Positions 1 to 8,310 of a DNA stretch of 33,542 nucleotides are shown here, piece after piece (positions within the stretch are counted from its first letter, which is position 1; every line of letters starts with the position of its first letter). The stretch comes from Pantoea rodasii. GTDB lineage: Bacteria > Pseudomonadota > Gammaproteobacteria > Enterobacterales > Enterobacteriaceae. The DNA lies in assembly GCF_002095465.1 (NCBI RefSeq), contig NZ_MLFP01000025.1, forward strand, positions 1-33,542, in the 5' to 3' direction. The notes beneath the pieces were generated by a model. That model did not search any database and was not told the DNA's origin. It was given only the letters and a program-made list of their open reading frames with translations. Made by a program: the position numbers and the translations under genes.

Positions 1-76
1 AGCCATAAGCGGAAGTTGATCATGCAGCTTAAACGCAACCCATAAAAGACAAAACTCTTGTGATTGCGTTTGATGA

Positions 77-92
77 CTGTATATTTAAACAG
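77..92 (+). promoter_or_regulatory. LexA (SOS) box upstream of the GNAT gene
   Basis: The sequence CTGTATATTTAAACAG matches the enterobacterial LexA consensus CTGT-N8-ACAG exactly and has an AT-only spacer. It lies 26 bp before the ATG at 119, where a LexA operator would cover the promoter. It is almost identical to the box before umuD at 2896. Confidence 0.8.
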
Positions 93-118
93 CACTTGAA
101 TTTATAAGGACATTTTAA

Positions 119-556
119 ATGAATGGCATTTTTGAAGGGCTAAATTTGGAGATCTGCGCAGATCCTAACTCTGAGCAATTGATTCCGATTGAAGAAGGTC
201 TCAACAATTTCAACGATTTAATGACGGGAATGAGTGACCGCCTGCCATTATCTGTATTAATAAAATCAAAGACAAACGGTGAAATACTAGGGGGAATGCA
301 TGGGCGTTCTTCATTGGGTCTGCTTTTTATAGACCTTTTCTATCTTCCACCGGAGTTGCGGAGTAAGGGGATTGGTACAGAAATCCTTTTACACTTCGAG
401 GAGGAAGGAAGAAGAAGAGGCTGTACTGCCGCATTCTTATACACAATTAGCTTCCAGGCCCCTGAATTCTATAAAAAGCACGGTTGGGAAGAATTTGGAC
501 GTATCGACTGCAAACCCGAAGGGACAAGCCGTATTTTTATGAAAAAGTCTTTATGA
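119..556 (+). CDS. GNAT-family N-acetyltransferase, probably SOS-regulated
   Basis: A 145-residue cytoplasmic protein of the GNAT fold, which transfers an acetyl group from acetyl-CoA to an amine. Acetyl-CoA binding motif A is visible at about residues 74-95: a strand ending DLFYLPPELR followed by the R-x-x-G-x-G/A loop (RSKGIGTEIL). Motif B follows near residues 112-125 (APEFYKKHGWEEFGR), with the usual 'FY.k.GF/W' pattern. The length is normal for a single-domain GNAT. An AAGGA ribosome site about 8 bp before the ATG supports the start. The substrate cannot be read from the sequence. The gene stands alone, and the perfect LexA box 26 bp upstream suggests DNA-damage induction, which is unusual for this family. 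A toxin-resistance or protein-modifying role is inference only. Confidence 0.85.
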   Translation: MNGIFEGLNLEICADPNSEQLIPIEEGLNNFNDLMTGMSDRLPLSVLIKSKTNGEILGGMHGRSSLGLLFIDLFYLPPELRSKGIGTEILLHFEEEGRRRGCTAAFLYTISFQAPEFYKKHGWEEFGRIDCKPEGTSRIFMKKSL

Positions 557-835
557 AAGGTCTGCTGTTCGCTCATAGCTGCCTTAGAGATTGCCGATGG
601 TTCCTGAGTGCTAAAACGGAAATTGTTGACATCAAGACATAATAATTTTTAAGGAAAAGACCAGCCCCCACACATTAAAACTGGTAGTGAGCAGGTAGCT
701 GCTGCACGGTAAAACCAAGAGAGTTGTTTCCAGGGGTAATTAAGTTTTTATTTTTATGCATTTGGACAATTGCTATAAAAATTATGGTTATGCTTTTTAG
801 CACTGGAAGATACCAGTATTTAAAGGAGTAACAGC

Positions 836-1057
836 ATGAAAAAATTATCATTAGCTTTACTGGCCGCCAGCCTTCTCGTTGTATTCAGTTCACAGGCAGA
901 AGCAAAGGGGTGCGTGAAAGGTGCGGTTGTTGGGGGGGTAGCAGGTCATGTCGCTCATCATGGTGTTGCAGGAGCAGCGGCAGGATGCGCAGTAGGCCAT
1001 CATGTGGCCAATAAAAAACAAAAAGAAGATAAATCCACACAGCAAAGCCAGAAATAG
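836..1057 (+). CDS. small secreted glycine-zipper-like protein
   Basis: A 73-residue protein with a clear signal peptide: positively charged start (MKK), hydrophobic core to about residue 20, and cleavage expected after SQAEA before KGC. The mature part has a Gly/Ala/His-rich stretch (about residues 28-58) with G-x-x-x-G spacing of the glycine-zipper type and two cysteines that could form a disulfide. It ends in a charged K/Q tail. Similar small exported proteins of unknown function occur in many proteobacteria. An AAGGAG ribosome site lies 6-8 bp before the ATG. It sits alone, about 280 bp behind the GNAT gene, and I see no other gene in that gap. Location is expected to be periplasm or outer membrane; function unknown. 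Confidence 0.75.
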   Translation: MKKLSLALLAASLLVVFSSQAEAKGCVKGAVVGGVAGHVAHHGVAGAAAGCAVGHHVANKKQKEDKSTQQSQK

Positions 1058-1117
1058 CCAAAAACAGTATTAAACCGAACTGCTGCGCGTAAATTCACAC
1101 AACGCTGTCAGCCATGT

Positions 1118-1355
1118 CTACAGACACTGATTATCAACTTTCTTTTGATATACGGGGACGCCGTTCCCCGGATAACACAACGATTCTTTGCGATAGATTT
1201 CCAGTCGCTCAATGAAGTGCTCACTTAACTTTTCTGACTGCTGGCGCCCTGCCCCTGCCGGGGTTACCGGCAGATTCAGACGCTCTCCGGACGCGGCTCA
1301 ATCCACGTCAATAGGGTTGCGCTCTTCTCGACCGGGATGCAGAGTTATGTGACAT
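1118..1355 (-). pseudogene. degenerate small plasmid gene divergent from the SRAP gene
   Basis: The minus strand reads as convincing protein over about 55 codons: SGERLNLPVTPAGAG at the front and LSEHFIERLEIYRKE, then PGNGVPVYQKK, at the end (stop at 1118-1120). The reading frame is interrupted by an in-frame TGA next to an IDVD stretch (probably once TGG) and needs a frame change to reach the only good ATG (1355). I do not recognise the product. Its position, head-to-head with the SRAP gene, suggests it belonged to the same SOS module. The hairpin formed by GGGGA...TCCCC near 1155-1172 lies inside the coding part. Whether it is a true pseudogene or two sequence errors cannot be decided here. 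Confidence 0.4.
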
Positions 1356-1409
1356 GATGAACCCTCCGGATAAAAGTTTACCGCCTATGCTGAATAGCAG
1401 GAGGTGCTT

Positions 1410-2083
1410 ATGTGTGGACGTTTTGCGCAATACAACAGCAGAAATGATTTTTTCGAAGCTCTGGGCATTGGCTCGGAGGAATTAACCTACGACGCAGAGC
1501 CCATCGGCCGTTATAACGTGTCTCCGGGCACGAAGGTCCTGTTACTTAATGAGCGCAACGGCGATCTGAAGTTTGACCCCGTGTACTGGGGCTATGGTCC
1601 GGAGTGGTGGGATAAGCCTCCGCTCATCAACGCCCGCAGCGAAACAGCTGCGACAGGGCGTATGTTTAAGCCTTTGTGGGAGCATGGCCGAGCTATTGTG
1701 CCGGCATCCGGCTGGTTTGAGTGGAAAAGAGACGGCGACCAAAAACAGCCCTATTTTATTTATCAAAGGGACAAAGAACCGTTGTTTTTTTGGCCATCGG
1801 GAAGCCGCCTTTTGATCGGGAACACGGGCAGGAGGGTTTTGTCATCGTCACCGCTGCCAGCAATCAGGGCATGGTGGACATACATGATCGCCGTCCTCTT
1901 GTCCTTAGGGCGGACGCGGTCCGGGAATGGCTCAGTCAGGACACTTCACCGGCGCGCGCTGCTGAAATTGCGCATGACAGCGCGCTGCCTGAAACCGACT
2001 TTACCTGGCATCCGGTAGCGACAAAAGTCGGCAACGTTCACAATCAGGGGCCTGACATTATCCGGTGCATTAATGGCAGCTGA
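1410..2083 (+). pseudogene. yedK: SRAP (YedK/HMCES-like) DNA-protein crosslink enzyme, frameshifted in a T run
   Basis: SRAP proteins protect abasic sites in single-stranded DNA by forming a thiazolidine crosslink through Cys2. Here the ATG at 1410 gives MCGRFAQYNSR, so the catalytic Cys becomes N-terminal after Met removal. An AGGAGG site lies just upstream. NARSETAA (conserved Asn), the catalytic Glu in GWFEWKR, and in the second frame WHPVATKVGNVHNQG (catalytic His) are all present. The first frame goes astray at the seven-T run 1785-1791; the correct C-terminal half continues in the next frame to 2083. One extra T gives 224 residues (E. coli YedK is 222) with no other defect. This suggests either a very recent mutation or a sequence error. 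SRAP next to umuDC is a common SOS neighbourhood. Confidence 0.8.
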
Positions 2084-2114
2084 CAGAGTCGTCAGACATC
2101 AGTGTCTGACTGGC

Positions 2115-2176
2115 GCCGGTACGGGCTACAGTTTATTTACCCCTGGTGAATAAGGAGAAGATAATCCCGTACCGGC
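2115..2176. repeat. 11-bp perfect inverted repeat after the SRAP gene
   Basis: GCCGGTACGGG at 2115-2125 is repeated inverted as CCCGTACCGGC at 2166-2176, with a 40-base interior. No T tract follows, so it does not look like a simple terminator. It marks the boundary between the SRAP gene and the HigA-like relic. Confidence 0.5.
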
Positions 2177-2186
2177 ACCTGTTAAT

Positions 2187-2462
2187 TTAGCACAGCGGCG
2201 CCCTGTCGCCATCGCCCGGTGCGGCAGCATCTGATTCGGCCCGCGTCCAGATGGCCTGACGGGTCAGCCAGAATCCGGATGAATGGAACACTATCCCCAG
2301 TTGCTCAGCCAGCGTCTGCGTCACCGGCAGTCGCCCCGCCAGAAAAGCCCAGGCGATATCGCTGTCCAGCCCGCTGCGGTCACACAGCTGCGTCACGGAG
2401 ATATCATGCTCAGTCAGCAGATAAGCGAGAAAGCGTGCGGGAGAGGTATGGCCGTCGATAGA
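2187..2462 (-). pseudogene. HigA/XRE-like antitoxin fragment without a start codon
   Basis: The minus strand is open from 2462 to the stop at 2187-2189 and resembles the HigA group of helix-turn-helix antitoxins. PARFLAYLLTEHDISVTQLC forms helices 1-2, GLDSDIAWAFLAGRLPVTQT the recognition region, and SSGFWLTRQAIW is the 'G.S..FWL.LQ..YD' signature at the end of the domain. A stop precedes the open frame and there is no ATG. Only a GTG at 2396 is available, and it would delete the first helix. No toxin gene lies beside it. Upstream (2466-2880) the minus strand shows scraps such as RKRIYVAESGEKFF but no intact frame, so the whole 2187-2880 stretch looks like decayed plasmid DNA. Confidence 0.5.
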
Positions 2463-2895
2463 TTACCCCGGGAGGTTATGAAGAGGTTTCGTCCAGATTA
2501 ATGCGCTCCGTCCGGTCTGCACAACGGGTCCGGAAAAAATACCTGCCGTTAACTGCCAGAACCCAACGCTTGCCGCAGTCACGGCTGAGGCGTACCGCAG
2601 CAGCGCGAGGAACGAACAGTCGTGACGAGGAAGCGTCACGTCACCGATGCCCGCAAAGACTGCTTACGCTCCGGTGCCGGGATCAGGAAAGAAAGATAAA
2701 GGAGCCCGACCGCGGAAAGCCAGGCTGCTGGTGTACAGCCCGGAAACGCTTCCGTACGTTGCCCAGGCCCGGTATCAGCATAGATGCCCGGAGAGTGTGC
2801 GGCGGAAAAATTTTTCCCCACTCTCAGCCACATAAATCCGTTTCCGGGCGTAACTGCCGGACTGCCTCTTGCCAGATAAATGCCACTCAATAATA

Positions 2896-2911
2896 CTGTA
2901 TATATAAACAG
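2896..2911 (+). promoter_or_regulatory. LexA (SOS) box of the first umuD
   Basis: CTGTATATATAAACAG is a perfect CTGT-N8-ACAG LexA operator. It precedes a strong ribosome site (AGAGGAGG, 2919-2926) and the umuD reading frame, so this umuDC operon should be repressed by LexA and induced by DNA damage. Confidence 0.88.
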
Positions 2912-2931
2912 TATTATCAGAGGAGGATTTT

Positions 2932-2994
2932 ATGCACCAATTACATACAGCACCCACCCTTACTCCCGCAACGTCTGCCGGGAGTTTACAGTGA
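2932..2994 (+). CDS. possible 20-codon leader peptide before umuD
   Basis: The only strong Shine-Dalgarno in the umuD leader (AGGAGG, 2921-2926) serves an ATG at 2932 that is out of frame with umuD. It encodes 20 residues (MHQLHTAPTLTPATSAGSLQ) and ends in TGA at 2992-2994. That stop overlaps a GTG at 2991 which is in frame with umuD. The arrangement would allow translational coupling. It could also mean that a base is missing in the umuD leader. Nothing in the peptide itself suggests a function. Confidence 0.35.
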   Translation: MHQLHTAPTLTPATSAGSLQ

Positions 2995-3020
2995 AACCGG
3001 CAGCGTACAGCCCCGGCCTG

Positions 3021-3440
3021 ATGCTGCTCTGGCCCCCCATCTTTACGCCGCGTGTACGGGTCCCGCTGTTCGCTGACCCGTGTGCGGCTGGATTCCCCTC
3101 TCCTGCACAGGACTACGTAGAGTCCGAGCTCGACCTGAACGAACTCTGCATCCGCCGGCGCGCCTCAACCTTCTTTGTGCGCGCCAGCGGCAGCAGCATG
3201 GAAGGGCTGGGGCTGTACGATGGAGACGTTATGGTGGTTGACCGGGCCGAGGAGGCATCGCACGGCGATGTCGTGATTGCGGAGGTCAACGGGGAATTCA
3301 CGGTTAAACGCCTGCAGCTGCACCCCCGCCTCGCCCTGCTGCCCATGAATCCGGCCTACTCCACCATTTACCCGGAAGAGCTGCAGCTGCTCGGCGTTGT
3401 GACCTGGTTCTTTAACAGCACGCGTGCGCGCCGGAGGTAA
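3021..3440 (+). CDS. umuD: UmuD-like SOS mutagenesis protein (first copy)
   Basis: UmuD is a LexA-like protein that cuts itself to UmuD', the accessory subunit of DNA polymerase V. From the ATG at 3021 the protein is 139 residues, the same as E. coli UmuD; a GTG at 2991 coupled to the leader peptide would add ten. The cleavage region is intact (CAAGFPSPAQDYVE, cut expected between Ala and Gly). The catalytic Ser (SGSSMEG) and Lys (EFTVKRL) are both present, as is the SHGDVVIAEVNGEF core. It sits behind a perfect LexA box and 2 bp before umuC, whose ribosome site (GGAGG) lies in the last codons of umuD. Its umuC is interrupted, so this UmuD would have to work with another UmuC, for example the intact plasmid copy at 24113-25381. 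Confidence 0.88.
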   Translation: MLLWPPIFTPRVRVPLFADPCAAGFPSPAQDYVESELDLNELCIRRRASTFFVRASGSSMEGLGLYDGDVMVVDRAEEASHGDVVIAEVNGEFTVKRLQLHPRLALLPMNPAYSTIYPEELQLLGVVTWFFNSTRARRR

Positions 3441-3442
3441 AC

Positions 3443-3574
3443 ATGCCCATGTTCGGACTGGCCGACGTGAATTCGTTTTACGCCAGCTGCGAGGCGCTGT
3501 TTCGCCCGGACCTGCGCGGTAAGCCGGTGGTGGTGCTCAGCAACAACGACGGCTGCGTGATTGCACGTTCAGCG
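3443..3574 (+). pseudogene. umuC: umuC, 5' part, interrupted by a recombinase element
   Basis: The first 44 codons of a Y-family polymerase V catalytic subunit. MPMFGLADVNSFYASCEALF contains the first metal-binding Asp, followed by FRPDLRGKPVVVLSNNDGCV and IARSA. At codon 45 the reading frame runs into foreign DNA starting GGTTATGTGG and stops 21 codons later. Comparison with the intact copy at 24113-25381 shows that the missing continuation (AEAKRMGIKM there) is found at 6850 (DAKLLGIKM). No codon is lost between the two halves, so the break is a clean insertion. Confidence 0.9.
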
Positions 3575-3575
3575 G

Positions 3576-3588
3576 GTTATGTGGAATT
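3576..3588 (+). repeat. left terminal inverted repeat of the umuC insertion
   Basis: GTTATGTGGAATT, the mirror of 6834-6846 with one mismatch. It lies one or two bases from the last umuC codon of the left half and is a probable recombinase binding arm. Confidence 0.7.
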
Positions 3589-3599
3589 TCAATACTGGT

Positions 3600-5796
3600 T
3601 TATTTATCTGGTGTCGCAACATCTTTTAACTTATTAATCAGGGCAGCCACTGCCGCAGCGTCGTTTTCTACAGCAGCCTGCTCGTCATCAGTTAAAGGAA
3701 TTTCCTGCATCATTCGTATCAGGCTCTGCTGACTTTCCAGATATTGGGTTGAAGAGGATGATTTCGGCATGTAAAACGCGCATTTTGCACAGGCCATGCG
3801 ATGCGGACACTGGTCAAAAAAATCATAGCTACATAATCCGTGACCAAGATCATAATAACGCCAGGGCTTACCTTCGGCAGACTGTCCTGATGCGATCACG
3901 TTCTGATCGATCAGAACTGTAACCATGCGGCGATTCCTTTCAAAATAGCCTGCATTCTCCAGTGAACCCGCCAGCCTGGTTGGCGTAATATCGACATAAT
4001 GGCGCGTAGACTCTGGCGAAGCGTGTCCCAGCCATTTTTGAAGTTCAAAAATATCCAGCGGCTCCCGGGCGTTATAAAGCTGACTGGCGATGGTCGCTCT
4101 TGCCCGGTGGCTGGTGATCCTGCCTCTGGCATCATGCTCCGGCAGGCCAGCCTTTTTGCATAATAAAGGGATAAGAGATTTATTGATGTAGCCCGGATTA
4201 ACGCATTTTCCCCGGTGCATAAACAGAAAATGCACGCTTTCGCCGGTTTTGAGATCTTCCTGCGCCGGTTGCGCCCTTCGAACCTGCTCCCACCGTTCGA
4301 TCGATTTTCCTACAGCCGGATCTACCGGTTTGGTAAATGCCGCCCAGGTCTTGCTGACCGGCACGTCCAGCAGGCAGATACGGGGTGAATTATTGTCTTC
4401 CGGCAGCTGCCAGCTGATACAGCCGCAGCGCATACGAAGGATTTCATCCCGCCTCAGCCCCCCAAAAAGCCAGAGAACACTGATCGCAGAGACCATTTCC
4501 AGCGGATAATAGTAGGGCGAGGTTGCACTGACCGACAGATCGGATTCATGAAGATTAAGGCCGGCGTGAAGCAATTTACACCAGATGTCGTCGGCCACGG
4601 GGCGAGGCGCAGGGCCGATTAAAGATGTCAGGCTGCGCGGAGCGCGGAACACCCTCTCCGGGCTAAATTTAACGGGGATCCAGCCCCATTCCTGCAGGTC
4701 ATGGAAGAATGTCTGTACGTGCCTGATCAGTCCTTTCCGGGCGGCGGGCATCATCAGCATCCCCTGGCGTTCCTTATACATCCCACCAGGATTTGACCAG
4801 TCACCAATCTTCATGCCGCATGCTGCTGTCACCCAGCCAATGGCGGTGTCACGCGTCCAGTCTGCAGGTGAAAGTAAAGCCGGATGGCGTGCCGCCAGCC
4901 AGCGGCCGCATTTCAGTAAAACATACCAGCAGCTCAGAACGGTAGAAGGACGCAGTACTGAGGTGGCTTTCCACCGTTCGCACCATGACAGCCATTCAGC
5001 GGGAACGTCAGCGACCGCTACGTACTCATGAGGCGGGCGGCGGCGTGGCCTGATGCGGTGGTCAAAGCCCTGCGCAATGATGCCCGAGGCAGCCAGTATG
5101 CGCGACAGCGTGGCAGAGGCTGACCGGATATAAGCCGGTCCCGTTGCAGAAATGCGCTGTAAAGTCTCCACCGTAAGTTTGTCCGGGCGGGGTTCATGCT
5201 GGATTAGCATGGCCATACACAGGGCATTTCTGATACGACTGTCGCTGCACTCCCGCTCAGCATACCCCAGCTGACAGGCCATATCATCAAACAGGGTAAC
5301 GGCAGCCTCCATGGTCTGTCGGCCAAACACCTTCAGGCAGAGGCGATACTGGAAAAACGCGCCGCAGTGCTCCAGCCGGTCAAAACCGCATAACAGCCAG
5401 GCGATCGCCATCACATACTGCCGGCAGTTGCCGCTCGCACCAAACGCCGGCGAAATTCACCTTCAGTACTGCCGATGACCGCAGACCATTCTTCCGCAGA
5501 CCAGGCCCAGTACGTTTTCCGGGTACGCTGCATCTCAAGGACTATATCATGAATGGCTGAATTATATGGCGCGCTGGCCGTATGCATCCTGGTCAGTATG
5601 TGACGTAACGGCAGCGTAAGGCGGGAAAGCGGCTCCAGCGCACAAGGTGGCCAGTTTTTTCCACCTTGCCGAAAGTGATCGATTAGCATATCCAGAGCTT
5701 CAGGTTCACCTGACAAAAATCAGATCGCGCATCCCACCGCGGGTCAGGAAAGACAAACGACTCTGCCGGGCAGGGAGCCCGCTTATCGGAGCGCAT
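3600..5796 (-). CDS. large tyrosine recombinase, TnpB-like, split by two apparent one-base gaps
   Basis: Three overlapping frames on the minus strand join into one 732-residue protein if one base is added at the A run 5715-5719 and one at 5442-5444 (plus-strand letters). Without correction the pieces are a short N-terminal frame from 5794, a 101-codon frame 5716-5411 and a 604-codon frame from 5414. The catalytic set lies in the last piece: Arg in LFGGLRRDEILRMR, HRARATIASQLY, then WLGHASPESTRHYVDITP with the nucleophilic Tyr. A C-terminal Cys cluster follows (GLCSYDFFDQCPHRMACAKC), typical of TnpB-type recombinases. The start ATG (5794-5796) overlaps the stop of the partner recombinase (TGATG), indicating translational coupling. 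It ends 12 bp inside the left terminal repeat. Confidence 0.75.
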
Positions 5797-6788
5797 CACT
5801 GTGTAGATTCACGTAGTACGGCGAGCGTATTGGTACGCAGGGATGCTACCGTGCGCCCGAAGCGTTGGCTCAGGTCACGGGCGCTGAGATGAATATACAG
5901 CAGCGTTGACTGGATGCGGCGATGGCCGGCGAACATAGCAATCTCATGGATGTCCCAGCCGGCACGGGCCAGTTCCGTCAGGCAGAGATGCCGGAAGGTG
6001 TGGGTGCTGATGGATGGCTGGCCTGCCTTAAGCGCAAGACTGCGTACGATCTTGGACCAGGTCCAGCCGCTGACGGGTTCCGCCCGGTTACGCGGTGATC
6101 TCGACAGAAAAAGCGGGCCTCGGGATGTGCTGAGCTGGCGACGTTCAGCCAGCCAGTCCATAAAGAGTTCTCCGGTAACTGACGAATAAGGCACCACGCG
6201 GCCACAGCGGTTTTTGGTGTTCTCAGCGCGTACAGTAAGCAGCCGCCGGGCCGGATCGATATCGTCTGTGGCAATTTTACAGAGCTCTTCTCTGCGCAGC
6301 GCACAATCGTAGGCCAGCGCCAGCATAAAACGGGTCCGGATATCAGCCCGTCCCGCCACCTCCAGAAAATGCACCCAGTCCTCATCATCGGGGATCCACG
6401 GCAGCCGCCGCTGCACCGGTACGATGCCCGGTCTTCCCTTCCCGTTGTTTTTCCAGATGCCCCGTCTGACCGGATTTTTCTCCCGCAACCCCTCCTCACA
6501 GAGCCAGTCACAGTAAAGTCGTACCACCGTCAGCCGGTGACGGATAGTGGCAGCCGCGAGCTGGCGACTGAGGTGCAGACTACGCACATAGAGTGCGACC
6601 GTGTCACGCCCAGCGGCAACAGCAGTCTGAGCAACGGAGTGGCAGAAAGCGAGCCAGTCATTGATGCCACGGGCATAGGCATCAACAGTGTTTGGGGCAC
6701 GCAGCAGGTCTTCCTGCAGGCATACCCACCGGAGTGCTGAAGGATCGGCTGCCAGAAAAGGCAGTGTATCCAGCCGTTTTTTCTGCAC
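5796..6788 (-). CDS. XerC/D-like tyrosine recombinase (TnpA-like) of the umuC insertion
   Basis: A 330-residue site-specific recombinase. The N-terminal SAM-like core-binding domain covers about residues 15-110 (APNTVDAYARGINDWLAF). The catalytic domain shows ALAYDCALRREELCKI (Arg I), the beta-hairpin Lys region (AENTKNRCGRVVPYS), HTFRHLCLTELARAGW (His-x-x-Arg), MFAGHRRIQSTLLYIH (His and the nucleophilic Tyr). All active residues are present, so it should be functional. It begins 46 bp inside the right terminal repeat and is followed without a gap by the larger recombinase, so the two form one operon that makes up the whole element. No cargo gene is present. Confidence 0.9.
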   Translation of the reverse strand: MQKKRLDTLPFLAADPSALRWVCLQEDLLRAPNTVDAYARGINDWLAFCHSVAQTAVAAGRDTVALYVRSLHLSRQLAAATIRHRLTVVRLYCDWLCEEGLREKNPVRRGIWKNNGKGRPGIVPVQRRLPWIPDDEDWVHFLEVAGRADIRTRFMLALAYDCALRREELCKIATDDIDPARRLLTVRAENTKNRCGRVVPYSSVTGELFMDWLAERRQLSTSRGPLFLSRSPRNRAEPVSGWTWSKIVRSLALKAGQPSISTHTFRHLCLTELARAGWDIHEIAMFAGHRRIQSTLLYIHLSARDLSQRFGRTVASLRTNTLAVLRESTQ

Positions 6789-6833
6789 AGTGCCCCCTTA
6801 CTAAAATCAGCATGTGTTGTATGAAATATAGTC

Positions 6834-6846
6834 AATTCCAAATAAC
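6834..6846 (-). repeat. right terminal inverted repeat of the umuC insertion
   Basis: AATTCCAAATAAC, inverted partner of 3576-3588 (12 of 13). Three further bases (ATA) separate it from the first restored umuC codon at 6850. The recombinase operon promoter must lie between here and 6788. Confidence 0.7.
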
Positions 6847-6849
6847 ATA

Positions 6850-7998
6850 GACGCCAAGCTGCTGGGTATTAAAATGGGCGCGCCGTGGTTTCAGATAAAA
6901 AATGAGGGATATTATGAAAAAATACATGTATTTAGCTCAAATTACGCCTTATACCATTCTATGTCGCAGAGGGTCATGACGGCCCTCGAGGAGCTGACGC
7001 CAAAGGTCGAGCAGTATTCGATTGACGAGATGTTCCTCGACATAACCGGCATCGATGGCTGCGAAGACTTTGAGCACTTCGGGCAGCGCCTGCGCGCTCA
7101 CGTGCTGGCCACAACCGGTCTGACCGTGGGCGTCGGCATGGGTCCGACCAAAACGCTGGCCAAAAGCGCTCAGTGGGCGAGCAAAGAATGGAAGCAGTTT
7201 AAGGGCGTGCTGGCGCTGACCACGGGCAACCCGAAGCGGACCGCCACGCTCCTGCAGAATCAGCCGGTGGAAGAAATCTGGGGCGTCGGCAGGCGCATCG
7301 CAAAGAAGCTGAACATCATGGGCATTGAAAATGCCCTGCAGCTGTCGCGCGCTCACCCTGCCCTCATCCGGAAAAACTTCAGCGTGGTGCTGGAGCGCAC
7401 GGTGCGGGAGCTGAACGGCGAGTCCTGCATTCCGCTGGAAGAGTTTGCGCCGACGAAACAGCAGATCGTCTGCTCGCGATCGTTTGGCGAGCGCATTACG
7501 TCAAAAGTGGCCATGCAGCAGGCACTCTGTCAGTACGCGACACGCGCGTCCGAAAAGCTGCGCGGAGAGCGGCAGTTCTGCCGCCGCGTGGGCATTTTTA
7601 TCCGCACCTCTCCTCACGCACCCGGCGAGGTATTTTACGGCAACAGCGCCGGCGAGATCCTGAAGGTGCCTACCCAGGACACACGTGACGTCATTGAGGT
7701 GGCCATGCGCAGCCTGGACCGCATCTGGCTGGAGGGGCGCCGCTACATGAAGGCCGGGATCATGCTTGATGACTTTACGCCAAATGGCGTCAGCCAGCTG
7801 AATCTGTTCGATGAGGACGGCCCGCGGCGCAACAGCGCGCAGCTGATGAAAGTGCTGGACGGTATTAACCAGTCCGGGCTTGGCAACCTGTGGTTTGCGG
7901 GTCAGGGATTAAATACGGAATGGAAAATGAAACGGGAGATGTTGTCCCCGGCATGGACCACGCGCTGGAGTGACATTCCCGTGGCGCGCGTTAAATAG
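6850..7998 (+). pseudogene. umuC: umuC, 3' part, separated from its start by the insertion
   Basis: The remaining 382 codons of the first umuC. It resumes exactly at DAKLLGIKMGAPWF and includes the polymerase active-site motif YSIDEMFLDITG, the helix-hairpin-helix region (IWGVGRRIAKKLNIMGIENA), the little-finger domain and the C-terminal beta-clamp and UmuD' contact region ending in RWSDIPVARVK. The frame is intact throughout. The first internal ATG (6874) would give a protein lacking the first catalytic Asp, so no active polymerase is expected unless the element excises. Joined with 3443-3574 the gene would encode 426 residues, close to the 422 of the second plasmid copy. Confidence 0.9.
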
Positions 7999-8059
7999 CC
8001 ATGCGCAGACAGCGAAAGCTGGAGCTGATGCCTGCCGTCACCCTGCCCTCTCAGGAAAA

Positions 8060-8284
8060 TCAATGCCAGAATTCATCCACAATATACAGAGGCTTGCCTG
8101 GTTTCTTACCGCTGAAATAACTACCGCGTGGCAACTTGTCACCACTTGAAAGTTGACGCATCCAGTCTGCAAAAGCAGGGCGACGCCGGCAGTACCATCC
8201 CTTTAACATGTCGGCTGACTGAGTAAACCCATGCAGGTTCACTCCATACCCGAGCGTCTGCTGCAATAGACCCTGTATTCCCAT
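8060..8284 (-). CDS. hypothetical basic protein downstream of parFG
   Basis: A 74-residue frame from the ATG at 8284; the same frame stays open upstream for about 17 codons without a good start, and the ribosome site is weak. The protein is aromatic and basic (LKGWYCRRRPAFADWMRQLS, LPRGSYFSGKKPGKPLYIVD) with no signal peptide or membrane segment. I do not recognise it. It is the last gene of a minus-strand series (parF, parG, a membrane protein, this gene), so a plasmid-maintenance role is possible but unsupported. It ends about 60 bp from the convergent umuC. Confidence 0.4.
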   Translation of the reverse strand: MGIQGLLQQTLGYGVNLHGFTQSADMLKGWYCRRRPAFADWMRQLSSGDKLPRGSYFSGKKPGKPLYIVDEFWH

Positions 8285-8310
8285 CTTGGTGCTTTTTTTT
8301 GCTGTATTCT

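Larger units (their letters stand above)
3575..6849. mobile_element. 3.3 kb tyrosine-recombinase element inserted in umuC
   Basis: The segment between the two umuC halves is about 3275 bp and carries only two recombinase genes, both on the minus strand. Its ends are near-perfect inverted repeats. GTTATGTGGAATT at 3576-3588 pairs with AATTCCAAATAAC at 6834-6846, 12 of 13 positions matching; a single base lies outside the left repeat and three outside the right. No target duplication is visible, as expected for tyrosine recombinases. Removing it restores a 426-codon umuC frame. Two cooperating tyrosine recombinases, the larger with a C-terminal Cys cluster, recall the Tn554 TnpA/TnpB class. Known parallel: umuC/rulB genes of Pseudomonas plasmids are insertion hot spots for XerC-like recombinase elements. 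Confidence 0.85.

Noticed and set aside
2880..3020. Longer umuD start at 2880
   Set aside because: It would begin before the LexA box; UmuD similarity and length support 3021, or GTG 2991 at most.
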